From: Escherichia sp. E4742
GTDB taxonomy: Bacteria > Pseudomonadota > Gammaproteobacteria > Enterobacterales > Enterobacteriaceae
Direction: 5' to 3'
DNA: 64,000 nucleotides
Assembly (NCBI RefSeq): GCF_005843885.1
Contig: NZ_CP040443.1
Span: forward strand, 992,001 to 1,056,000
Shown: piece after piece, positions 57,346-64,000 of the stretch
Numbering within the stretch: the stretch's first letter is position 1
Layout of the letters: the number at the start of each line of letters is the position of its first letter
The notes under the pieces: model-generated
What the model was told of the DNA's origin: nothing
Databases searched by the model: none
Seen by the model: the letters and a program-made list of their open reading frames with translations, nothing else
Program-made: the position numbers and the translations under genes

Positions 57346-60174
57346 TTACTCCCCGTCAGTCAGCCCACGCAGCCTGTCCAGCTTCCGGGCCACATGAAAT
57401 GCGGCTTCCAGCTCACTGCACTGATGCACTTTCATTAACGCCCGGCGCTCCGCCTTCTCCTCCTTCTCCGTCATCCCCAGCGCGAGGTAAATACTCGGGG
57501 GCACCACACGGAACAGCGCCTCCACTTTCTTCGCCAGCACCACCCCTTCCGTGTAACACCCCGACAGTTTGCCGGCTGACAGCAGCACCGCTTTCTGCTC
57601 CTCTGTCAGGGCCTTAAAGCGGGCAATGTTATTCACCTCCTCCGGCGGCATGGTCAGACACACCCACCACTCGGCCATATTCAGCATCTTCTCGGCGACA
57701 TCCGGATAGTCCTTCAGGTTCTGCGTGGCCAGCCACAGCCAGGCACCCAGCTTGCGCCACATTTTCACCACCTTAGTCATGTACGGGGACAGCAACGGAT
57801 TCACCGTCACAATGTGTGCCTCATCCACCGCAAACAGAATATCCCGCCCCAGATACTGGTCACGCTCCGCGATGTTGTTAATCATGTTGGTCATCGACAC
57901 CATGGTCAGCGCCATCTGGGCTTCATACCCCTCACGGGCCAGATGCCCCAGATCAATCAGCGTCACATCCGCCTCCGGCCACAGCGCCCCCTCACGGTTA
58001 AACAGCTCTGCCTCAAAACTGCCCGGCTGGGTGAACATCCCCAGCGCTTCCGCCATCTCTGCCGCTTTCGTCCGCCGGAGTTCATTTCGCTGACTGTCCC
58101 GGGAGATTTCCCACAGTGCCGACTGCAAATCCGCCGGCAGCATCTGGCGTCCCTCCCGGTATGTGGTGTGCGTGGCCATCAGCAGGGCTTCGCGGATCAT
58201 CGCCCTGTCCGCCCGTTTGAGTGCCGCCTCTTCCTTCGGATCCCCCCCGGTGATCATCATGCGGGCAGAAATCTCCATTTCTCCCAGGATATCGCGCTGC
58301 TCCTCATTCTCGTCCTGCGTGTCATCATCAATATCCGGCAGTGTCTGTTCATCCACATCCTGCAGGGTCTGTCCCTGTGCCACCAGGTGATGCGCGTCCG
58401 CAAACGGCGGCAGGCTGACACCGGTGCCCGGTTTCACGCTGATTTTGTTGACGCTCAGCCCGAGGCTCTCAAAATAATCAGCAAGCAGCCCGAACGAGTT
58501 ACCAGCCTCAGCAATAAAAAGACGGGGGCGATGTACGGCCATGATCTGCGACAGCGAGGAGCACAGCGTGGCGGATTTCCCGGCGCCGGTCGGACCGAAC
58601 AGCAGCAGGTGCGCATTCTGGGTGCGATCCAGTTTATTCAGCGGATCAAATGTCAGCACATCCCCCCCCCGGTTAAAGAAACTGAATCCGGGATGACCGG
58701 TGCCTGTTTCCCGCCCGGTCACCGGCAGGAGCCCCGCCAGATGCTGCACCCACATCAGACGCGTGTACCACTGCTTCCTGTCCGTATCCGGGTCAAAACA
58801 CATGGGCAGCGCACGCAGCCAGCTGTTCAGTGGCCCCACATCAAACTCCGGACGTACCGGCTGCAGGCCGGCGCCCAGCAGTGCCGTGGTCAGAGCCACC
58901 CGCTTACGCTTCAGGCTGTCCATATCCTCTGCCCGTAACAGAAAACTGATCCCCGCCCGGTAAAGTTTGTGGCGGTTCCCCAGATATTCCTTCACGGTGG
59001 CCACATCCTGACGGGCACGAATGGACTCTGTGTTTTCCCCGACCGCATTTTTTGACAGACGGGTAAAACGCTCCTCGAGTGTGTCCTGCGGCTGTACCAC
59101 AATGGTCATGCACAACAGGGTACCTTCAGGGAACGTATCCATCAGGGCATTCACCGTCTTTTCGCCCCGGGCCTTCTCACCGGTCAGCGTCCCCGGCGCC
59201 GGAGGCGTACGCAGTTTCTCCACCACCACGGCGGCATGCGGAAGTCCGTCCAGCCACCACACACCGTTTTCCGGATCCGACACCGGCGGCGTGAACCAGA
59301 GACTTTCCGCAAAGTCGGTCATCACCGGCATCATACCCTCCGGGGTCTCCTGCGGTGCCGCGCGAGTGGCCAGACGGTACAGTGTGTCCCTGTCCACCCA
59401 CTCTGGTCGGGGATTGAACAGTCTGAGCAGCCAGCCATGCACCTGCAGACCGTTCATACGGGTACAGCGCACCCCCGCCCCGCCCAGCGCCCCCACCACG
59501 CGTTCACACACCTGGTTCAGCATCGCCACCGGCGGCATCGGGTCATGGCTGTTTTTCCCGATACGGCGGTACACCACCATCCGGGTCCGTCGCTGCTGAC
59601 CACGCCAGGGCTGACCGGTCACCAGCGTGTCCGTGAAAAGCCCTTCCGGGCGGGCAATTCCCCGCAGATGCCGTTCCATCTCACCCAGCCAGGCCTCTGT
59701 AAAAGCCGTGCGCTGCGCATGGGGCTTAACATACCCCTTCAGATGGTCAAGATACGCATCCACATCATTTTCATCCTGACAGAAGAACTGCACCACCCAG
59801 GGGTGGGTGTCGTATTCATCAAAGCTGTCCTGCAGGGCATCCTCCACCGTGTCACGGATTTGCTCAAGACGCTCTGCCGTGCGCCCTTCCGTGGCTGCCG
59901 GTGTCACCTCATACACCGCCCCGACAGACACCCCGTCATCCAGCAGCAGGCACTGCTCTTCATCCAGGTATTCCACCCAGGGCAGAAAATCAATAATGGA
60001 CGGGCCCGCATGGTAAATCTTCGCCTCCTCCCGGCGGGTCATTCGCCCGGGGCGGGTCAGGTTACGGGGAGTACCGGCGTCATCGCCTCCTGAATGCTGC
60101 GCGCATTCTGCTGACACGGTCGTCTCTGCAGATATTGCCGGTTTCACGTTCTTTTTAAACAGCGGGAAAACCAT
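57346..60174 (-). CDS. VirB4/TraC-type conjugative ATPase (PFL_4706 type)
   Basis: A 942-residue ATPase powering pilus assembly and DNA transfer at the inner membrane. N-terminal TraC-F-like domain (about 50-480) and a C-terminal ATPase domain: Walker A GPTGAGKSATLCS (about residue 530), Walker B-like DILFAVDEAHIV (about 785), and a final helical region. Start ATG 60174 (MVFPLFKKNV). Length agrees with TIGR03744 proteins. Confidence 0.9.
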   Translation of the reverse strand: MVFPLFKKNVKPAISAETTVSAECAQHSGGDDAGTPRNLTRPGRMTRREEAKIYHAGPSIIDFLPWVEYLDEEQCLLLDDGVSVGAVYEVTPAATEGRTAERLEQIRDTVEDALQDSFDEYDTHPWVVQFFCQDENDVDAYLDHLKGYVKPHAQRTAFTEAWLGEMERHLRGIARPEGLFTDTLVTGQPWRGQQRRTRMVVYRRIGKNSHDPMPPVAMLNQVCERVVGALGGAGVRCTRMNGLQVHGWLLRLFNPRPEWVDRDTLYRLATRAAPQETPEGMMPVMTDFAESLWFTPPVSDPENGVWWLDGLPHAAVVVEKLRTPPAPGTLTGEKARGEKTVNALMDTFPEGTLLCMTIVVQPQDTLEERFTRLSKNAVGENTESIRARQDVATVKEYLGNRHKLYRAGISFLLRAEDMDSLKRKRVALTTALLGAGLQPVRPEFDVGPLNSWLRALPMCFDPDTDRKQWYTRLMWVQHLAGLLPVTGRETGTGHPGFSFFNRGGDVLTFDPLNKLDRTQNAHLLLFGPTGAGKSATLCSSLSQIMAVHRPRLFIAEAGNSFGLLADYFESLGLSVNKISVKPGTGVSLPPFADAHHLVAQGQTLQDVDEQTLPDIDDDTQDENEEQRDILGEMEISARMMITGGDPKEEAALKRADRAMIREALLMATHTTYREGRQMLPADLQSALWEISRDSQRNELRRTKAAEMAEALGMFTQPGSFEAELFNREGALWPEADVTLIDLGHLAREGYEAQMALTMVSMTNMINNIAERDQYLGRDILFAVDEAHIVTVNPLLSPYMTKVVKMWRKLGAWLWLATQNLKDYPDVAEKMLNMAEWWVCLTMPPEEVNNIARFKALTEEQKAVLLSAGKLSGCYTEGVVLAKKVEALFRVVPPSIYLALGMTEKEEKAERRALMKVHQCSELEAAFHVARKLDRLRGLTDGE

Positions 60175-60249
60175 CTTACTTACGCCCTTAACATACGTTG
60201 ATAAACTGCCGGCATCACGCCGGCACCATCACTCAGCTCATCTGCCCCG

Positions 60250-60663
60250 TCAGAACGCTGCCGTGCGTTCACCGGGCATCGCATACTGCGTCTGGCTGTA
60301 AAATGAAAACACCGTGCTGTAGCCCGGTACCGGTGAGTTCCCCTCTGCAAGGTGCGGAAAGACATACATCACCATGTCCGGGTTGGGCAGGCGTGGAAAC
60401 TGCTGGCTGATTTCACTCTCCTGTGTCCGGCTGTAACTGCGGTCCGTCTGCGCTGCGTCCTGCTGTTCCGTTTCTGTCAGCGGACGCCGCAGTGTGTCAC
60501 GGGCTGCCGCAGCAGAACGGGCGCTTCCGCCGCCAGACTGCCCCTGCCAGATTTCCAGCATCGTCTGGTCACCGGCGGGCAGCAGTTCCTCTTTTGATGT
60601 CGCACAGCCGTACAGTGTCAGCGTGACGGTAATCAGGGTCATTACAGAAAAAAAATGCTTCAC
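60250..60663 (-). CDS. TraV-like conjugative lipoprotein (TIGR03751 type)
   Basis: A 137-residue lipoprotein: signal peptide with lipobox LYGC (Cys about residue 20), Ala/Arg-rich middle, and the family block LPNPDMVMYVFPHLAEGN then VPGYSTVFSFYSQTQYAMPG. Outer-membrane component of the T4SS core with the TraK- and TraB-like proteins upstream. Confidence 0.82.
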   Translation of the reverse strand: MKHFFSVMTLITVTLTLYGCATSKEELLPAGDQTMLEIWQGQSGGGSARSAAAARDTLRRPLTETEQQDAAQTDRSYSRTQESEISQQFPRLPNPDMVMYVFPHLAEGNSPVPGYSTVFSFYSQTQYAMPGERTAAF

Positions 60664-60674
60664 GGTTTGCTCCC

Positions 60675-62177
60675 TCAGTCCAGACCACCCTGTGCGTCCG
60701 CCTCTCCCGGCAGGGTGAAGTCATAACGCACCTTACGGCCCTGGTCTTCGTAATCAATCGCCAGCTGGCGGGTGATGTGAACGGCCAGCCTTTTTCCCGG
60801 TGGCACATAAATGGCATCAAACGTCTGCCCGTAACGCTGCTTCACCCACTCTGCTGTCTCATTCATTCCGCCGGAAATCGCCTTACCCAGTGCCGCCTCC
60901 CCGGCACTGCCGGTCAGCGCAGAAGAAAGGCCGTTGACGTTATTCTGCGTGGTGTACTGCCCCTGGCTCAGGGCCTCACCGGCCGCCCCCGCGGCAGACA
61001 GACCGAAAATGGTGGGCAGGTATGTAGCAGCATTGGACTTACGGGTGCCACTGATACACGGAATGCCGTCCTCATCCGAAATCCAGCCAATGCCGCCGGT
61101 GTTATTCCCGTTCTTCGTCTGCTGATTGCTGTTGGTGGTGCCATTCACATCCGGTGCCGGCAGCGTGCGAACCCGCCCGTCAGCAAACACAAAGGTGATA
61201 CTGTTCACCTGGCCCCGCACACAGGAGAGCGTCCAGTCACCACTGGCGGTACCGGACACCACGGCCCCTTCCACATCCGGCAGTTCAATGCCGTTGGCGG
61301 TCAGGTTGTCCTTACCGATAAGCACCTTGAACGGATAAGGGTCTGTCACCGTGCCGTTGACCGGCACACGCCCCAGCAGGGCCGTCATTGCCCGGCTCCC
61401 GACCAGGGTGGCATTCTCCGGCAGGGTGTAGACGGCCTGTGTGGTGGCCTGTTGTTTCTCGTTACTGTATCCCTTCACCTGCTGTTCATACGCCGCCTTC
61501 TGACGGGTCAGCGGATTATCATCCAGAAAGGAGGTGGGGAAACGGGGACCACTTTTGCCCCCTGCCACATCCCGTGGGTCAGGCTGTGACTGGTCAGCCG
61601 GCGTCACCCACATCAGGCCATCGGCCCCCTGTGACACCGCGCTGCCCGGGGAACCGCTCAGCCCGTCAAGCCCCAGCCCGAGGGGAATATCGCTGTCGGT
61701 ACTGTTGTTCGCATCCGCCTTACCGGAGTGCCCCTGTTGTGACAGTTGTTCCGTCAGGGACTGCACCTTTGCCATCAGGGTGTTCTGCTCGTTCTGCAGC
61801 TGGCGCTGCTTCTCCTCATAACTTTTCTGCAGTCCTGCCACGGCATCGTTCAGCTGACCGGACACATCCGTTCCGCGTTTGCGCAGTTGTTCATTCTCCT
61901 TCAGCAGTCTGCTGTTCTGTTCGTCCAGCGTCTGCTGACGTTCACGTACCTGATTGAGACGCCCGATAAGCGTGCGCAGGGTATCTTCCGGCGTGTCACC
62001 CTCAACACCCAGCGCCTTCAGTTCCTCCTGAGACAGAGTCCCCAGGACCTGTGTCTGCTGTGCTGACGGGTCTGATGACGGCGCTGAATCACCACAGCTT
62101 TTAAGCCCGATGAATACCCCACCCACAACCACAGCGGGCACCACAAATTTGACCAGCGTGTTGGATTTAATCTGCAC
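60675..62177 (-). CDS. TraB/VirB10-like T4SS protein (PFL_4705 type)
   Basis: A 500-residue protein: one N-terminal membrane helix (residues 9-25), a coiled coil (about 65-140, RERQQTLDEQNSRLLKENEQ), a linker, then a C-terminal VirB10/TraB beta-barrel domain. Spans inner to outer membrane and senses ATPase energy. Its start overlaps the TraK-like stop by eleven bases. Confidence 0.85.
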   Translation of the reverse strand: MQIKSNTLVKFVVPAVVVGGVFIGLKSCGDSAPSSDPSAQQTQVLGTLSQEELKALGVEGDTPEDTLRTLIGRLNQVRERQQTLDEQNSRLLKENEQLRKRGTDVSGQLNDAVAGLQKSYEEKQRQLQNEQNTLMAKVQSLTEQLSQQGHSGKADANNSTDSDIPLGLGLDGLSGSPGSAVSQGADGLMWVTPADQSQPDPRDVAGGKSGPRFPTSFLDDNPLTRQKAAYEQQVKGYSNEKQQATTQAVYTLPENATLVGSRAMTALLGRVPVNGTVTDPYPFKVLIGKDNLTANGIELPDVEGAVVSGTASGDWTLSCVRGQVNSITFVFADGRVRTLPAPDVNGTTNSNQQTKNGNNTGGIGWISDEDGIPCISGTRKSNAATYLPTIFGLSAAGAAGEALSQGQYTTQNNVNGLSSALTGSAGEAALGKAISGGMNETAEWVKQRYGQTFDAIYVPPGKRLAVHITRQLAIDYEDQGRKVRYDFTLPGEADAQGGLD

Positions 62178-63117
62178 GATTCACCTCCCCACGGGCGCTG
62201 CCCCCTGTCTTACGGGCTGTGGTGACTTTACGGCGGACTGGCTCTGCGATAAACGCCCTGTCCGGTCTGCCCTCTGTCACCAGATACAGTGTTGTGGTGT
62301 CCTCCGGTGAGCCTGCAGGTCCCAGCCAGCGATGCTGGAAGGTGGCGGTCACAAAGTTTCCCTGCAGAGCCCTGGGGTCCAGCACCACCTTACGGCTGAC
62401 CGTACTGGTGAGCTTCAGCGCCACCACCGAACGCCCGCCGGCGCCCCATGCTGCCAGTGGCGTGACGGTCAGGGGCTCTGACGGATACAGGGTGGTGATG
62501 CGCCCTGGCAGGTGATGACTGACCGGGTGAACACCCGGCACCGCCTCCAGAGTCCTGAGCGGGGCATACAGGGACTGGGCGGCGTAACGGGTCAGCAGCA
62601 CTGGCAGGGGCGCGCTGTAACGAACCGGCTGACGACGGGCCTGCGTACCATCATCCTGTCCCGGTGCCCGCGACTGACCGGCGGAGGTTTTGCCGGATGA
62701 GGGCGCCGGTTTCATCAGGTCAGTCGCCTGACTGACCATGCTGACCTCACCGTCATACACAATACGTACCGGCTCAGAAGGTCCCTGTTCACCGGCGGTG
62801 ACATCGAGCAGAATCATTTCCCCGGTCTCCACATCCTGCAACTGCAGTCGTGTCTGCGGAAAGGCACTGTCCGCCTTCAGGTACACGGCACCACCGGTAC
62901 TCTGTACCCGCAGCTTACCGTTCAGTGCCGGCGGGAATCCCACCCGCACATTTTTGTCCGCAAAAATCACCCGCTCCTGCCCCACCTTCAGGGGTACGGA
63001 TAACGGAATACGCTCCCACTTCATCAGTTCGTCAGCATGCAGCACAAACGGAGATATCAGTAACGGAAGCGCCGTCAGGCTATTCCGGAGGAAATGACGA
63101 ACGGTAGCTACCATCAC
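62167..63117 (-). CDS. TraK-like T4SS secretin protein (PFL_4704 type)
   Basis: A 316-residue periplasmic protein: signal peptide to about residue 27 (VLHADEL), VPLKVGQERVIFADKNVRVG at the N-terminus of the mature form, and a C-terminal TraK/VirB9-like domain. Forms the outer-membrane core with TraV- and TraB-like proteins. Overlaps the next upstream gene by four bases. Confidence 0.82.
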   Translation of the reverse strand: MMVATVRHFLRNSLTALPLLISPFVLHADELMKWERIPLSVPLKVGQERVIFADKNVRVGFPPALNGKLRVQSTGGAVYLKADSAFPQTRLQLQDVETGEMILLDVTAGEQGPSEPVRIVYDGEVSMVSQATDLMKPAPSSGKTSAGQSRAPGQDDGTQARRQPVRYSAPLPVLLTRYAAQSLYAPLRTLEAVPGVHPVSHHLPGRITTLYPSEPLTVTPLAAWGAGGRSVVALKLTSTVSRKVVLDPRALQGNFVTATFQHRWLGPAGSPEDTTTLYLVTEGRPDRAFIAEPVRRKVTTARKTGGSARGEVNRAD

Positions 63118-63776
63118 TGCGCACCTCCCGGGCCTGAAGCCACCGGCGCGGCTTCCAGCCGTTGTGGTGTACCGCTGTAGCAGTCAAGTGCCAGCCCGAA
63201 GGGGTTATGTTCCGGGTCCCCCTCCCAACGCACCACTTTCAGGGGATAACGCACCAGCGCACGTTTGACCGGCTCGGCATGAAAATACTCATCCGCCACC
63301 AGGTCCAGACGTACCAGCCAGTTATCCCGGCCCTGTACGGTCACCGGATTTTTGTTGTAGCGACCACCGTACCCGTGCTCAGGGATTTCATACACCACAC
63401 GCACGCGGTCGAGCAGTTCCCCTGCATCCTTACGGCGGCGGGCATCTCCCTCCATCAGTTCACGACACGACGGCGTCAGATAGGCCGACAGGGCATGAAT
63501 TTTCGCCGGGTAATCCACCTCACCGTTCTTCGGCCAGGCATTTAACTGCTGGAAGATATAAAAGGCGAAGGAGTAGACCGTCGACGGGGGCACTTCCCAC
63601 CACGGACGGGTACTGCCGGAACGCAAATCCGGCGGATTATGAATGGTCAGGCGACTGGGGGCAGTCATCCAGCCAATACAGGCCAGTAACAGAAATCCTG
63701 CCAGCACGGCACTGATAATGCGCAGGCTGCGGATATGCTGGTCCCTGTCCTGAAGGGCGTGACGAAAACGACTCAT
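63114..63776 (-). CDS. TraE-like T4SS protein (PFL_4703 type)
   Basis: About 220 residues from ATG 63776 (MSRFRHALQD); the open frame runs to 63863. One membrane helix (residues 22-40), then a periplasmic domain with WEVPPSTVYSFAFYIFQQLN, typical of TIGR03746. Inner-membrane scaffold like TraE/VirB8. Confidence 0.82.
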   Translation of the reverse strand: MSRFRHALQDRDQHIRSLRIISAVLAGFLLLACIGWMTAPSRLTIHNPPDLRSGSTRPWWEVPPSTVYSFAFYIFQQLNAWPKNGEVDYPAKIHALSAYLTPSCRELMEGDARRRKDAGELLDRVRVVYEIPEHGYGGRYNKNPVTVQGRDNWLVRLDLVADEYFHAEPVKRALVRYPLKVVRWEGDPEHNPFGLALDCYSGTPQRLEAAPVASGPGGAQ

Positions 63777-64000
63777 GATACTCTCCTTACCGGCCGGGTA
63801 CGGCGCAGGGACCAGCCCTGCGCCACTATAATCAGCGATGAACGCCCCATACCGGCACGACACTTTTTCTCCTCCAGCCGCTGCCAGAGCCAGTTATCCG
63901 GCTTGCCACGCTTCATCCGGGTGATCCAGCTTCCGCCGAACCAGACCAGTAACAGCGGCGTGACCATCATTCCTGTCGGGATAATCACCCAGCCGGTCAG
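63773..64000 (-). CDS. TIGR03750-type transfer protein (partial, TraL-like)
   Basis: The 3' 75 codons of a gene whose start lies beyond the window. The visible part has a membrane segment (VTPLLLVWFGG), WITRMKRGKPDNWLWQRLEE and a basic end, the TIGR03750 pattern in GI-type ICEs. Overlaps the TraE-like start by four bases. Confidence 0.7.
   Translation of the reverse strand: MTGWVIIPTGMMVTPLLLVWFGGSWITRMKRGKPDNWLWQRLEEKKCRAGMGRSSLIIVAQGWSLRRTRPVRRVS

Noticed and set aside
57399..60093. Large plus-strand ORFs (up to 374 codons) opposite the VirB4 gene
   Set aside because: Shadow frames of a GC-rich coding gene with all ATPase motifs on the minus strand.

Overview
The window is Escherichia coli chromosome entering a large integrative and conjugative element (ICE). 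At the left edge are yqgA and a complete tRNA-Phe(GAA) gene with the layout of the E. coli yqgA-pheV locus. The tRNA 3' end is followed directly by foreign DNA: a tyrosine integrase, a MobH/TraI_2-type protein and an SF1 helicase. At the right end (about 49-64 kb) lies most of a GI-type (SPI-7/PAPI-1/ICEclc class) mating-pair formation cluster. Together these say the window covers the integrase-proximal part of one ICE in pheV. The other attachment site and the rest of the transfer genes lie beyond base 64000. Species and family names come from remembered sequence patterns, not a database search.

Layout: 0-1.2 kb, core genome (yqgA, pheV). 1.4-5.6 kb, int, a TraI_2 protein lacking the usual catalytic histidines, and a UvrD-like helicase preceded by a strong terminator. 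5.7-7.6 kb, gene debris: a broken gene end, two unknown genes and an orphan CdiA C-terminal module. 7.6-19.1 kb, a contact-dependent inhibition locus in the order cdiB-cdiC-cdiA-cdiI on the minus strand. cdiA is split by a one-base frameshift just before its toxin region. 19.5-20.9 kb, small phage-like genes. 21.2-24.1 kb, anaerobic sulfite reductase asrABC, which K-12-type E. coli lacks. 24.4-27.5 kb, a broken MASE/GGDEF-like gene, a uracil-DNA-glycosylase-family gene and an AraC/Rob-type regulator. 27.6-38.3 kb, a P-fimbria-like chaperone-usher operon with two PapB paralogues, a PapG-like two-domain adhesin, an embedded FKBP prolyl isomerase and a pap-type GATC phase switch. 38.6-44.7 kb, a minus-strand operon of small plasmid leading-region-type genes (orphan methylase, Api92/DUF1281-like, ArdC-like, unknowns). 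45-49 kb, a second tyrosine recombinase between two 185-bp repeats, a DUF2726 gene and lipoproteins. 49.4-64 kb, the T4SS (TraG-like, TraH-, TraU- and TrbC/TraW-like proteins, VirB4/TraC ATPase, TraV/TraB/TraK/TraE-like), interrupted by a plus-strand K+-channel-like gene and a DsbA.

The most striking unexplained structure is in the 38.6-44.7 kb operon. The gap upstream of each of its genes holds a compact element which, read as minus-strand RNA, has the order B-A-B'-A'. B pairs with B', A pairs with A', and the two stems are nearly contiguous, so they should be mutually exclusive. A-A' is usually followed by a U-tract. The sequences differ from gap to gap while pairing is kept, often through G-U wobbles. 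The operon leader carries a tandem array of hairpins closed by cUUCGg tetraloops, and most of that array is repeated 2.3 kb upstream. This looks like a family of repeated RNA switches controlling a set of probable anti-defence genes one gene at a time.
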